In this document: one piece after another, positions 17,757-26,687 of the stretch
How the letters are laid out: every line of letters starts with the position of its first letter
How positions within the stretch are numbered: position 1 is the first letter of the stretch
Program-made: the position numbers and the translations under genes
The notes under the pieces: generated by a model
What the model was told of the DNA's origin: nothing
Database searches by the model: none
Seen by the model: the letters and a program-made list of their open reading frames with translations, nothing else
DNA from: Thiomicrorhabdus sp.
Lineage (GTDB): Bacteria > Pseudomonadota > Gammaproteobacteria > Thiomicrospirales > Thiomicrospiraceae
Direction: 5' to 3'
Assembly (NCBI RefSeq): GCF_963662555.1
Contig: NZ_OY759719.1
Location: 310,001 to 374,000 of the forward strand
Length of the DNA stretch: 64,000 nt

Positions 17757-18644
17757 ATGAAACAATCCGCTTTAAAACAACTTGTAAGACCCTTAATTCA
17801 TTTACTGATTAAACGCCCTAAATTCCTCATTCTTATTCCACTTTTAGGCGGGCTTTGGTATGGCTATGAGGTGTTTGTTGCCCGCCCGGCCATGACATAT
17901 ATGGGCGTACCGCAAGTGAACGCCACACCACCACAAACCGGGATTATGACAGGGTTTTCTCATATTTTAAGAAACCAAGGTTATATGCTTGAATACTCTG
18001 AAAGCTTAGAAAACCCACTGTGGGTAACCTATAAAGTAACTAAAGCTAAATACAAAAGTGGCAAACGCCCCTCTGGATTTACAAGTGATTGGCGTTCTTA
18101 TCAACAGGTAAAGCATGATGATTACACTGGTTCTGGTTACGATCGTGGACACATGGCACCTAACTATGTGATTGCCAGTCGTTATGGTTCTACCGCTCAA
18201 AAAGAGACTTTTTTAATGACCAACATTACCCCGCAAAGACCAAAGCTAAACCAAAAGTCTTGGCAACGTTTAGAAGAGGTTATAGCGAATGATTTATCTG
18301 AACAAAATGGTGATTTTTGGGTCACAACAGGACCGATTTTTGATGCCCAACCAAAAACTTTAAAAAACTCGAGCGTGAAAATACCAAAAGCGTTTTATAA
18401 GATTTTGATTAAACCCTCAACGCCACAAACACCCGCTAAAGCACTGGCATTTATTTTTCCGCAAAATGCAAAATCTACCGCAAGTTTAATGACGTTTGTT
18501 ACAAGCATCGATGAGGTAGAACGTTTAACCGGTATCGACTTTTTTGCAGACTTAGAAGATGATTTTGAAGAACGATTAGAATCTAGCCAAACACCCGAAG
18601 CCTGGCGTTTACAAGAAGTGGCTAATCGCCCGTCACGATACTAA
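17757..18644 (+). CDS. Membrane-anchored DNA/RNA non-specific endonuclease (NUC family)
   Basis: A 295-residue beta-beta-alpha-metal nuclease of the Serratia/NUC1 type. An N-terminal membrane segment (about 22-40, FLILIPLLGGLWYGYEVF) would place the domain in the periplasm or outside. The catalytic motif is YDRGHMAPN (about 125-133), with the metal asparagine in TNITPQRPKLNQ (about 150-161); both key residues are present. No immunity protein gene is next to it, so a scavenging or nucleic-acid-degrading role is more likely than a toxin. It sits between cmoM and a CDF-like transporter gene, all on the same strand. Confidence 0.85.
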   Translation: MKQSALKQLVRPLIHLLIKRPKFLILIPLLGGLWYGYEVFVARPAMTYMGVPQVNATPPQTGIMTGFSHILRNQGYMLEYSESLENPLWVTYKVTKAKYKSGKRPSGFTSDWRSYQQVKHDDYTGSGYDRGHMAPNYVIASRYGSTAQKETFLMTNITPQRPKLNQKSWQRLEEVIANDLSEQNGDFWVTTGPIFDAQPKTLKNSSVKIPKAFYKILIKPSTPQTPAKALAFIFPQNAKSTASLMTFVTSIDEVERLTGIDFFADLEDDFEERLESSQTPEAWRLQEVANRPSRY

Positions 18645-18701
18645 TCTGATACTTAGACTGGTATGATTAAAACCAATCTATATAAAATGTAAAAAAACTA
18701 A

Positions 18702-19382
18702 ATGGCTTGTAATTGCAATATCGAAGTCAATGACGCTTCACAAAAAAAACTCCTGATAACCCTGCTTACCATTAACGCCCTGTTTTTTGTGTTAGAACTG
18801 GGAGTAGGTTGGTATGCAGAATCTACAGGGCTAATTGCCGACTCCTTGGATATGCTGGCAGATGCGATTGTTTATGCCATCGCTTTTTACGCGATTGGTC
18901 GTGCTGTTAGCATCAAAGCCAATGCCGCTTTAATCAGTGGTTATTTTCAATTAATGCTCGCCTTTCTTGTGGGGTTTGAGGTGCTACGACGCACACTATT
19001 TGGAAGTGATCCAACCTCAGAATTGATGATTGCAATGGGTGTTGCCGCCCTAATCGCCAATAGCTATTGCTTAAAACTAATATACAAACACCGCAATGGT
19101 GAAGTGCATATGCGTGCCAGTTGGATTTTTTCAGCCAATGACGTGTTGGCAAACATAGGGGTCATTATCAGTGGGATATTAGTGTTTTGGCTAGATTCCA
19201 GATGGCCAGATTTAATTATTGGTGGTGGTATTACCCTTATTTTACTAAGCGGAGCGTTTGTCATCATTCGTGATGCAAAATCTGAATTACAAACCATAAA
19301 CGAGCTTCCCGATTTTAATCAAGCCAACAACTCTTTGAAAGACGTTAATCACTCTACCAATACAACATTCAATGAAAAATAA
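18702..19382 (+). CDS. Cation diffusion facilitator-like transporter, short form
   Basis: A 226-residue membrane protein with about six hydrophobic segments. STGLIADSLDMLADAIVYAI (near residue 42) and the paired SANDVLANIGVIISGI (near residue 147) are the two metal-site helices of CDF/ZitB-type proteins; the second reads N-D where HxxxD is typical, so metal preference may differ. MACNCNIEV at the N-terminus has two cysteines that could bind metal. The cytoplasmic C-terminal domain usual in CDF proteins is absent. Its last codons overlap the mltC start by 11 bp, implying translational coupling. Confidence 0.75.
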   Translation: MACNCNIEVNDASQKKLLITLLTINALFFVLELGVGWYAESTGLIADSLDMLADAIVYAIAFYAIGRAVSIKANAALISGYFQLMLAFLVGFEVLRRTLFGSDPTSELMIAMGVAALIANSYCLKLIYKHRNGEVHMRASWIFSANDVLANIGVIISGILVFWLDSRWPDLIIGGGITLILLSGAFVIIRDAKSELQTINELPDFNQANNSLKDVNHSTNTTFNEK

Positions 19383-20532
19383 TCAACTCAATAGACGACA
19401 ATTTCTAGGCCTATTAAGCTTATCTGGCATTGGTGCAGTTTCATTGAGCGGTTGTACCGTTTCAGAGATTCGTCGTGGTATTACTACCAGTCACCAACTC
19501 TACAACGGCAATGTTTCGCAAGCCATTTCTGCCCAAGTACCTGGCGTAGGTATTCCTGAAATTGATGGCGTAGTTCGTAAACAAATCGCTCTTTTTATAG
19601 ATGAAATCGCTAAAAATTGGAGCGATAAAAAAACAGCATCGCCCAAGGCCTATGTTAAATACACAGACAACTACCAAAGCCGAGCGATTATTGATTTTAA
19701 CAGTGGGCAAATTCAAATTGAGACCATTGTAAAAAACCATCCAAAAACCGCACTAAAAAATGCCATTGTGCAAACGCTACTCACTCCAGAAGACCCAACT
19801 CAAGTAGATTTATTCAGTGCAAAAACGCCACCACAAGGTTCAAAACCGTTTTTATTAGAGTTAGTAAGAGATCAAGATAAAAAACCGATTCGCTATGCTT
19901 GGCGCGCTAATCGTTTTGCTGATTATTTAATGAAAACACATTACAAAACGTTTTCGGATAACGGCAAAATTCGTCATGCTGTCAGCTTTAGCATGGTCAA
20001 CGACTATCAAAACCAACAAAAACGTCACTATCAGTTTGATGTGTTAAAACAGTGTAAACGCTTTAATATTGAGCCCGCTTTGGTTTATGGCATTATGGAA
20101 ACCGAAAGCCGTTTTAACCCTTATGCGGTCAGTTCGGCTCCAGCCTATGGTTTAATGCAAATTGTGCCTTCAACCGCTGGACGAGATGCCCACAGATTAC
20201 TACACAATCGTGATGGCATACCCTCAAAAACCACGTTATTCACCCCAGCTCGTAATATTGAATATGGCACAGCGTATTTATCTATTTTGTTTACACGTTA
20301 CCTCAAAGGGATTCGCAATAAAAAATCGCAAGAATACTGTGTGATTGCGGCATACAATACCGGCAGTGGCAATGTATTAGAAGCCTTTGATAGCAATAGA
20401 AGCCGAGCGGTAACAAAAATAAACCGACTTTCTAGTAGCCAAGTTTATGCCCATTTGGTCAAACATTTATCAAGTTCTGAGGCCAGAAATTATGTGCAGA
20501 AAGTGACTCGAAACAAACGCAAGTACACCTAA
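19372..20532 (+). CDS. mltC: Membrane-bound lytic murein transglycosylase C
   Basis: A 386-residue MltC that cleaves the peptidoglycan glycan strand to leave 1,6-anhydro ends. The middle (about 90-200, KAYVKYTDNYQSRAIIDF, FADYLMKT) matches the MltC-specific DUF3393 domain and the end is an SLT domain with catalytic Glu in GIMETESRFNPYA, then YGLMQIVPSTAGRD and AYNTGSGNVL. Unusually, the signal contains a twin-arginine motif (NRRQFLG) before the lipobox (LSGC); E. coli MltC uses an ordinary lipoprotein signal. Tat export is therefore possible. The gene overlaps the CDF-like gene. Confidence 0.85.
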   Translation: MKNNQLNRRQFLGLLSLSGIGAVSLSGCTVSEIRRGITTSHQLYNGNVSQAISAQVPGVGIPEIDGVVRKQIALFIDEIAKNWSDKKTASPKAYVKYTDNYQSRAIIDFNSGQIQIETIVKNHPKTALKNAIVQTLLTPEDPTQVDLFSAKTPPQGSKPFLLELVRDQDKKPIRYAWRANRFADYLMKTHYKTFSDNGKIRHAVSFSMVNDYQNQQKRHYQFDVLKQCKRFNIEPALVYGIMETESRFNPYAVSSAPAYGLMQIVPSTAGRDAHRLLHNRDGIPSKTTLFTPARNIEYGTAYLSILFTRYLKGIRNKKSQEYCVIAAYNTGSGNVLEAFDSNRSRAVTKINRLSSSQVYAHLVKHLSSSEARNYVQKVTRNKRKYT

Positions 20533-20540
20533 TTTTATAT

Positions 20541-20592
20541 ATGTAAGTCGTTATTGAAGCTTACTCATTCAAAGTATTTTTAATGTAAGTCG
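20541..20592 (+). repeat. Direct repeat ATGTAAGTCG in the mltC-cmoA gap
   Basis: ATGTAAGTCG occurs at 20541-20550 and 20583-20592, and a third copy is at 37037-37046 in another intergenic region. Meaning unknown. Confidence 0.5.
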
Positions 20593-20667
20593 TAAATCTT
20601 GTAAAAATTCAATAAAATAATCGTTTATTAAATCAAACAACTCACCAATCAATACAATGAGTGCATC

Positions 20668-21405
20668 ATGCTAAAAACTAGCCAAAAAGACACCATTTAC
20701 GCCCAAGCTCATGAAGCCATTGGAGCGTTTCAATTTGATGAATCGGTCGTGGCGGTTTTTCCAGACATGATTCAGCGTTCCGTGCCAGGTTACCAAACCA
20801 TTTTAACGGGCATTGGTGAGCTGACTAAAGCCTATGCCCAACCCAATACCAAACTCTATGATTTAGGCTGTTCATTAGGTGCGGCGGCATTAACCATGCG
20901 TCGTAATATTACGGTGCAAGGTTGTGAAATTGAGGCCATTGATAACTCAGAAGCGATGATTAAACGTGCTGAGGAGTACTTACACGCTTATCATTCAGAT
21001 ATTCCCGTAAATTTGCACTGTGCCAATATGACGGAGGTGCCAATCATCAACGCGTCAGTCGTGGTGATTAACTTTACCTTACAGTTTATTGATCCAGAAG
21101 AACGTGATGAACTGATTAAAAAAATTTACCAAGGCCTTCAACCTGGTGGCGTGTTGATTTTGTCTGAAAAAATTCATTTTGAAGACAGCAAACTTCAAAA
21201 TGCCATTGAACATATGCATTTACAGTTTAAACGCGCCAATGGCTATTCTGAATTAGAGATCAGTCAAAAACGCAGCTCTTTAGAAAACGTACTCATATCC
21301 GATACCGAAGCTGAACATATCAAACGTTTAAACAATGCAGGCTTTAGCTCAGCAGGCATTTGGTTTCAAGCGTATAATTTTGCCTCTTTTTTAGCGATAA
21401 AATAA
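20668..21405 (+). CDS. cmoA: Carboxy-S-adenosyl-L-methionine synthase CmoA
   Basis: A 245-residue enzyme that converts SAM and prephenate to carboxy-SAM. VAVFPDMIQRSVPGY, YDLGCSLGAAALTMRRNI (SAM loop), VVVINFTLQFI and KRANGYSELEISQKRSSLENV are diagnostic and align closely with E. coli CmoA, whose length is 247. cmoB follows after 34 bp, and cmoM lies upstream of the nuclease gene. Together they cover the mcmo5U34 pathway except the initial hydroxylation step (TrhO/TrhP class). Confidence 0.95.
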   Translation: MLKTSQKDTIYAQAHEAIGAFQFDESVVAVFPDMIQRSVPGYQTILTGIGELTKAYAQPNTKLYDLGCSLGAAALTMRRNITVQGCEIEAIDNSEAMIKRAEEYLHAYHSDIPVNLHCANMTEVPIINASVVVINFTLQFIDPEERDELIKKIYQGLQPGGVLILSEKIHFEDSKLQNAIEHMHLQFKRANGYSELEISQKRSSLENVLISDTEAEHIKRLNNAGFSSAGIWFQAYNFASFLAIK

Positions 21406-21431
21406 AACGCCAATTGCCATTTAACAAACAA

Positions 21432-21447
21432 GGTTTCACGTGAAGCA
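21432..21447. other. parS-like site overlapping the cmoB start
   Basis: GGTTTCACGTGAAGCA matches the bacterial parS consensus TGTTTCACGTGAAACA at 14 of 16 positions, with the central CACGTG intact. It overlaps the cmoB GTG start (21440). ParB binding is a hypothesis. Confidence 0.45.
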
Positions 21448-22432
21448 ACATTACGATACTTTTTGGAATAAACTCGAAGACGAACGATTTAATGAGTGGA
21501 AACAACAGCTTCCTTTATTAATTGATACCGCCCTACATCCAGAAGGTAATGGCAACTTACCACGCTGGTTAGATGCAATGAAGCGTGTGCAATGTTTTGA
21601 GGCAAATATGCCGTTTGACCTTAATCAATCTGCAATAACCGTTGCCCAAAATAGTCCTTTAAATGAAGCTGAGAAACTTGAGTTAGAAAGTGCGTTGCGT
21701 GAGTTTCATCCTTGGCGTAAAGGGCCTTTTTCTATTCACGATATTTTTATTGATACCGAATGGCATTCAGACTGGAAATGGGATCGTGTTCGCCCCCATT
21801 TAGCGAATTTAAAAGGCCGCAAAGTATTAGATATTGGTTGTGGCAGTGGTTATCACCTTTGGCGAATGGCGGGTGAAGGTACTGAGTTAGCGGTAGGCGT
21901 TGACCCAAGCTTACTGTTTATGTGTCAATTTTTGGTACTCAAACACTTTATTGGTGAAAAAATTCCTGCCTATTTCTTACCGCTTACCTTGGAACAATTG
22001 CCCGTTTCTAAAAAAGGTGGAGCATTTGATACGGTATTTTCTATGGGCGTGTTATACCATCGCCGCTCACCGATTGACCATATTTACGAGCTAAAAAACC
22101 AACTTTTACCAGGTGGCGAAATGGTTTTAGAAACCATTGTTGTGCCAGAAGAACACGGTCAACTATTAGTGCCTGGCGAGCGTTATGCTCAAATGCGCAA
22201 TGTGTGGTTTTTACCTTCTGTAAAAGAACTGACTCACTGGTTAGAACGTTGCGGTATGCAAAATGTACGCTGTGTGGATATTGACCAAACCAGCATTAAA
22301 GAACAACGTACCACCGATTGGATGACTTGGAACTCTCTAGAAACTTTCTTAGATCCAGAAGACCACAACAAAACCATAGAAGGTTACCCTGCTCCGCTTC
22401 GTGCCGTAATGGTGTGTAATAAACCAAAATAA
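21440..22432 (+). CDS. cmoB: tRNA U34 carboxymethyltransferase CmoB
   Basis: A 330-residue methyltransferase-fold enzyme that transfers the carboxymethyl group of carboxy-SAM to ho5U34 in tRNA. The N-terminal segment includes WRKGPFSIHDIFIDTEWHSDWKWDRV, diagnostic of CmoB; the SAM loop is VLDIGCGSGYHLWRMAG, and FSMGVLYHRRSPIDH is motif IV. The GTG start at 21440 lies in a parS-like palindrome; no strong Shine-Dalgarno is visible, and coupling to cmoA 34 bp upstream is possible. A hairpin repeat (22463) follows the gene. Confidence 0.95.
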   Translation: MKQHYDTFWNKLEDERFNEWKQQLPLLIDTALHPEGNGNLPRWLDAMKRVQCFEANMPFDLNQSAITVAQNSPLNEAEKLELESALREFHPWRKGPFSIHDIFIDTEWHSDWKWDRVRPHLANLKGRKVLDIGCGSGYHLWRMAGEGTELAVGVDPSLLFMCQFLVLKHFIGEKIPAYFLPLTLEQLPVSKKGGAFDTVFSMGVLYHRRSPIDHIYELKNQLLPGGEMVLETIVVPEEHGQLLVPGERYAQMRNVWFLPSVKELTHWLERCGMQNVRCVDIDQTSIKEQRTTDWMTWNSLETFLDPEDHNKTIEGYPAPLRAVMVCNKPK

Positions 22433-22462
22433 TTGGTTTTAAAGTGAAGGAAGTTTTTGAAT

Positions 22463-22517
22463 TTACCAGGCCTGGCATGTCCTGTGGCAAATTAAATTTT
22501 GTGAGCATAGGGTAAAA
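22463..22517 (+). repeat. 55-bp hairpin repeat, copy B
   Basis: Same element as at 17650-17704 (48 of 55 identical), in the same orientation and again just after a cmo gene. It starts TTACCAGGCCTGG and ends ATAGGGTAAAA. The two differ mainly by transitions, so they are diverged copies of one element. Confidence 0.8.
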
Positions 22518-22538
22518 ACTCTAGAAACTAGAAATATA

Positions 22539-22561
22539 CGGAAGATTAAAGAAATCTTCCG
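22539..22561. terminator. Hairpin in the convergent cmoB/eat region
   Basis: CGGAAGATT (22539-22547) and AATCTTCCG (22553-22561) form a perfect 9-bp stem with a 5-nt loop between convergent genes. A long T run is missing, so terminator function is only plausible. Confidence 0.4.
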
Positions 22562-22629
22562 CAAAATATAAATCAATCTAACCCTACATAACCTTCAACA
22601 GCATACAGTCTTAGCTAAGTTTTTTGAAA

Positions 22630-24051
22630 TTAAGTCGCTTTTTGATAAGCAGGTTCTAAATCTGCTTGAGCCTGAGCTAACATTTCAAACTCTTCTTCTG
22701 CAGTATGGGCAACCAAGCTCTTTTTACTGAACAATAAGTAATACGCCATACCAATTACAAACAGAATCATAGTATAGAAAAAAGCTCGTGGATCAAATGC
22801 ATAAACGCCTGTTAATGCAATTAAAGACAATACCAGTGCAATACTGGAAGTGACAATGCCTCCAGGTGTTTTATATGGACGTTCAAGCTCAGGTTGTTTG
22901 ATTCTTAACACAATATGACTGTAAGCCATTAACGCATAAGAAACCGTTGCTCCTACAACTGCCATGGCTAGAATCAAATCACCTTCACCACTTAACGACA
23001 CCAAAAACCCAAAAATACCCGGAATAATTAACGCACGTGCAGGGACTTTTTTATGCTCAGTGGTTAAAGACAATGATTTTGGAAGATAACCTGCACGAGA
23101 CAGTGCAAAAATAAGGCGACTATAACCATAAATAATTGAGAAGAATGAAGCAATTAATCCTGCTAAACCTAATAGGTTTACTAGTGTTGCTAACGCATGG
23201 TTACCATTGGCATTTAAGGCATCCACTAATGGAACAGCACTCTTACTAATCATATCTGCACCTGCAGAACCTGCTAATAAAAACACCACTAAAATCGCTG
23301 TAAACAATAAAAACAGCATAGCGGCGATAATGCCTTTTGGTACGTCTTTAGCTGGATCCTTAGCTTCTTCTGCCGCCAAAGGTACACCTTCAATAGCTAA
23401 GAATAACCACATGGCAAACGGTAAAGCCGCCCAAACACCATACCAACCTAATGGTAAAAGTTCAGAAGCCCCTGCGGCATCGGTCACCGCTATATTAAAC
23501 AAGTTAGACGAATCAAAACTACTGAATAACGCTACACCCGTTGCCAAGATAGCAAACACTGCCAATCCGCTAATGACCATCATGATTTTTAAGGCTTCAC
23601 CCACTCCCAATAGGTGAATACCAACAAACACCAAATAGAACAAGGCGTACACCCACATGCCATTAAAGCCAGTAAGAGCCTCAAACGCAGAGCCAATGAA
23701 TATAACTATGGCTGCTGGAGCCAAGGCGTACTCTATTAATACTGCCAACCCTGTCATAAAGCCTGCCGTTGACCCCATTGCTTGACGGGCAAAACCATAA
23801 CCACCACCCGCAGTTGGAATAGCCGATGACATCTCCGCTAATGATAAAACTAAAGTTAAATACATAATCGCCATTAGTACTGCGGCTATCGCAAAACCAC
23901 CCCATCCTGCTTGTTCAATACCAAAGTTCCAACCGGCAAAATCACCTGAAATAACATAGGACACACCCAAACCTGCCAATAAAAACCAGCCTGCTGTGCC
24001 TTTTTTAAGTTGCCGTTTGGCGTAATATTCTTGATTTGCTTTCGTTTCCAT
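22630..24051 (-). CDS. eat: Ethanolamine permease (APC superfamily)
   Basis: A 473-residue amino-acid/polyamine/organocation permease with about 12 membrane segments. The beginning (LKKGTAGWFLLAGLGVSYVISGDFAGWN) and EMSSAIPTAGGGYGFARQAMG match the Eat group of ethanolamine permeases. The substrate call rests on both the family and the neighbours: it follows eutBC on the same strand, so the cluster imports and splits ethanolamine. A 161-bp hairpin element lies in the 189-bp gap between eutC and this gene and may affect read-through. Confidence 0.88.
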   Translation of the reverse strand: METKANQEYYAKRQLKKGTAGWFLLAGLGVSYVISGDFAGWNFGIEQAGWGGFAIAAVLMAIMYLTLVLSLAEMSSAIPTAGGGYGFARQAMGSTAGFMTGLAVLIEYALAPAAIVIFIGSAFEALTGFNGMWVYALFYLVFVGIHLLGVGEALKIMMVISGLAVFAILATGVALFSSFDSSNLFNIAVTDAAGASELLPLGWYGVWAALPFAMWLFLAIEGVPLAAEEAKDPAKDVPKGIIAAMLFLLFTAILVVFLLAGSAGADMISKSAVPLVDALNANGNHALATLVNLLGLAGLIASFFSIIYGYSRLIFALSRAGYLPKSLSLTTEHKKVPARALIIPGIFGFLVSLSGEGDLILAMAVVGATVSYALMAYSHIVLRIKQPELERPYKTPGGIVTSSIALVLSLIALTGVYAFDPRAFFYTMILFVIGMAYYLLFSKKSLVAHTAEEEFEMLAQAQADLEPAYQKAT

Positions 24052-24079
24052 TTTTCTAGCCTCCAGAGCTAAACTTATA

Positions 24080-24240
24080 GAGACCTTTGCACGACTCAGG
24101 GGCGTAAGAAAAACGAGATAGAATTCTTTAGATTTAGGCTAAAAAATACGCATAATAACCAGTTATTGGGCGGATTTTTTAGCCTGAAGATAGAGAATTA
24201 TAGCCGTTTTTATACGTTCTTCGTGTTGTGCAAAGGTCTC
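24080..24240. mobile_element. MITE-like hairpin element (161 bp) between eutC and eat
   Basis: Ends are GAGACCTTTGCACGA (24080-24094) and the inverted copy TTGTGCAAAGGTCTC (24226-24240), 13 of 15 matching. The interior is one long imperfect inverted repeat (AGGCTAAAAAAT against ATTTTTTAGCCT) with AATAACCAGTTATT at the tip. No coding capacity and no clear target duplication is visible. The right end touches the eutC stop codon. Two shorter relatives are at 46326 and 51661. It is probably mobilised by a transposase elsewhere. Confidence 0.75.
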
Positions 24241-25110
24241 TCATTCAATTAAAAAGTTAGTTTCATCCATTTGATTGCTTATTGATTTTTCATTACTTCG
24301 GTCCTTTAAATTAACGCCTGTGAGTTTTAGGCGACGTGATTCTTTAATTAAATACAGTGCTTTTTGGCTTGCATCTTCAAAAGACAAACCTGCTGGGCGA
24401 ATATTTGAAATACAGTTTCTTTGAGCATCGTTACGACCTACATTGGGTTCCCAAGTTAGGTATAACCCTAAGCTGTCTGGTGAACTTAACCCTGGTCGTT
24501 CACCAATCAATACCACAACCAATTTGGCATTGAGTAATTCACCTATCTCATCACCAATTGCCACACGGCCTTGCTCAACAATTGTGATGGGCGCTAATTG
24601 CAATTCTTTAAGATCGGCATCATTTGCAAAATGGTTTAACAATGTTTCTATAAACGGAGCCGCATTTTGCTGAACCGCTTTTGATGAAAGGCCATCAACA
24701 ATCACAATTGCCAAGTCAAAATTGACTTGTAAAGAGTGGCTAAGAGCGTTGAGCTGTTGTTGCGAGGATTCATCTAAACGTCTGCCTAAATCGGGACGTT
24801 GAAGATAACTAACGCGATCTATTGCTTGACTATGTAAAACATACTGCGAAATTTGATTAACGCGGATTACACTATTCAGTTTTTGTTGAAGAGAAGACAC
24901 GTTTAAAGGCATATGTACTGCATCTTTAGCTTGTGCATGTGCCAGTTGAAATGCCAACATTTCATGCGTGGGTAAGCTAACCCCTGAACGGCCCAAACCA
25001 ATACGGGCATCGGTATATTCACGCAATTTTCGCCATGGGTTTTCAACTACTTCAGAGGGGGGAGTGCTTGAATGGCTTAAGTTCCCTTTAATAGAGTCGT
25101 GCTTATTCAT
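24241..25110 (-). CDS. eutC: Ethanolamine ammonia-lyase small subunit
   Basis: A 289-residue beta subunit of adenosylcobalamin-dependent ethanolamine ammonia-lyase, which splits ethanolamine into acetaldehyde and ammonia. Family features are SLPTHEMLAFQLAHAQAKDAVH near residue 46, RPDLGRRLD, FDLAIVIVDGLSSKAVQ, a Gly/Asp segment (VAIGDEIGELLNAKLVVVLIGERPGLSSPDSLGLYLTW) and RNCISNIRPAGLSFEDA. Its ATG overlaps the eutB stop by 4 bp. The stop codon borders a MITE-like element, which may have inserted there. Confidence 0.93.
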   Translation of the reverse strand: MNKHDSIKGNLSHSSTPPSEVVENPWRKLREYTDARIGLGRSGVSLPTHEMLAFQLAHAQAKDAVHMPLNVSSLQQKLNSVIRVNQISQYVLHSQAIDRVSYLQRPDLGRRLDESSQQQLNALSHSLQVNFDLAIVIVDGLSSKAVQQNAAPFIETLLNHFANDADLKELQLAPITIVEQGRVAIGDEIGELLNAKLVVVLIGERPGLSSPDSLGLYLTWEPNVGRNDAQRNCISNIRPAGLSFEDASQKALYLIKESRRLKLTGVNLKDRSNEKSISNQMDETNFLIE

Positions 25111-26519
25111 AGTCTGCCCCTTGGTAAAGAGGTTAATGAATGTGCAAAAGAGGAAGGCATCTCATCAGACAAAATAAAGTTATCAACATCCTTAAAAATA
25201 GCCATGTCACTAAGCCATTTTTCAAACTCTGGTGACGGCTTTAACCCCAATACTCTCCTGACATAAAGAGCATCGTGAAACGATGTGGTTTGGTAATTGA
25301 GCATAATGTCATCTGACCCTGGAATCCCCATAACAAAAGAGCACCCTGCTACACCAAGTAAGGTGAGTAAGTTATCCATGTCGTTTTGATCAGCTTCAGC
25401 ATGATTGGTATAGCAAACATCACAGCCCATTGGCAGGCCTAATAACTTGCCACAAAAATGATCTTCTAGACCTGCACGCGTAATCTCCTTGCCATCAAAT
25501 AGGTATTCTGGCCCAATAAAACCGACAACAGTGTTAACTAATAAAGGAGAAAACTTTCTAGCAACTGCATAGGCTCTGGTTTCACAGGTCTGTTGATCTA
25601 ATCCATGATGGGCATTAGCTGAAAGAGAACTACCTTGCCCTGTTTCAAAATACATTACGTTGTTGCCAACTGTGCCACGGTTTAAAGAGAGTGCCGCTTC
25701 TTGAGCTTCTTTAAGGGTATTTAGATTAAAACCAAAACTACTATTGGTCGCTTCTGTACCTCCAATCGATTGAAAAACTAAATCAACAGGAGCACCAAGT
25801 TCAATTGCTTCTATGGTGTTGGTAACGTGCGTGAGAACACAAGATTGGGTAGGAATTTTATAGGTTTGAATCACATCATCCATTAGATTCATCAGCTTAA
25901 TAGCTTGTGACACATTATCTGTTGCAGGGTTAATGCCAATCACCGCATCGCCATTACCGTACAATAAGCCATCTAAAAGACTGGCCGCTATGCCATTAAC
26001 ATCATCGGTAGGATGATTAGGTTGTAAGCGAGTAGCTAAACGATTTGGTAGGCCGATTGTTCCTCTAAAGGCAGAGGTCACATTGCATTTTTTGGCCACC
26101 ATAATTAAATCTTGGTTACGCATGATTTTACTCACAGCCGCAGCCATTTCTGGCGTAATACCCCAACGAACTTGTTTAAGAGTTTCAGAATCAACTTTGT
26201 CGCTAAGCAACCAGTTACGAAAGTCGCCAACCGTAAGATGTGAAATGCTAGAAAATGCTGCACTATCATGCTCATCAATAATCAACCGAGTCACTTCATC
26301 GGTTTCGTAAGGAATAACCGCCTCATTTAAAAAAGTCTTAAGTGGTAATTCTGCCAATGCCATTTGAGCGGCGGCTCTTTGCACTGCCGACTCAGCAATC
26401 ACACCTGCTAATCGATCTCCCGAACGAGCAGGCGTCGCTTTGGCAAGCAAATCACCTAAGTCTTTAAATTGATAACGATATCCGCCAAGAGAATAGTGAT
26501 AGTTCAAGATCATGCACAC
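25107..26519 (-). CDS. eutB: Ethanolamine ammonia-lyase large subunit
   Basis: A 470-residue alpha subunit with the TIM barrel that holds substrate and adenosylcobalamin. Recognisable stretches are GDGDAVIGINPATDNV (written GNGDAVIGINPATD here), LDQQTCETRAYAVARKFSPLLVNTVVGFIGPEYL and GLPMGCDVCYTNHAEADQNDMDNL, the last being the C-terminal signature. It uses vitamin B12. No carboxysome-like shell or EutD/E/G genes are present, so this is the short non-compartment type. The gene is divergent from eutR across 168 bp. Confidence 0.94.
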   Translation of the reverse strand: MCMILNYHYSLGGYRYQFKDLGDLLAKATPARSGDRLAGVIAESAVQRAAAQMALAELPLKTFLNEAVIPYETDEVTRLIIDEHDSAAFSSISHLTVGDFRNWLLSDKVDSETLKQVRWGITPEMAAAVSKIMRNQDLIMVAKKCNVTSAFRGTIGLPNRLATRLQPNHPTDDVNGIAASLLDGLLYGNGDAVIGINPATDNVSQAIKLMNLMDDVIQTYKIPTQSCVLTHVTNTIEAIELGAPVDLVFQSIGGTEATNSSFGFNLNTLKEAQEAALSLNRGTVGNNVMYFETGQGSSLSANAHHGLDQQTCETRAYAVARKFSPLLVNTVVGFIGPEYLFDGKEITRAGLEDHFCGKLLGLPMGCDVCYTNHAEADQNDMDNLLTLLGVAGCSFVMGIPGSDDIMLNYQTTSFHDALYVRRVLGLKPSPEFEKWLSDMAIFKDVDNFILSDEMPSSFAHSLTSLPRGRL

Positions 26520-26687
26520 TCGCTTAAAAAATAATTGTAGGGAACAAAAGTTGCTGAAGAGCCAGAAGCGAGTAATGTTCCGAGCGAATATCGAATTTTG
26601 GCAAATGTTTTAAAGTCTATTTAAAACAAGAAGTTATAGTGTTTTAATAAAGCCTTAATTGATTTCAATATTAGGACTGAGATTATT

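Noticed and set aside
17650..22517. Repeats around the cmo genes as a CRISPR array
   Set aside because: Copies are thousands of bases apart, there are no regular spacers and no cas genes.
23207..23617. A 136-codon ORF antisense to eat
   Set aside because: Low-complexity translation with no domain; a shadow of the permease codons.
26650..26670. TTGATTTCAATATT before eutR as an FNR box
   Set aside because: The right half does not fit ATCAA.
26520..26687. Cobalamin riboswitch between eutB and eutR
   Set aside because: No B12-box-like sequence was seen; control by EutR is enough to explain the arrangement.
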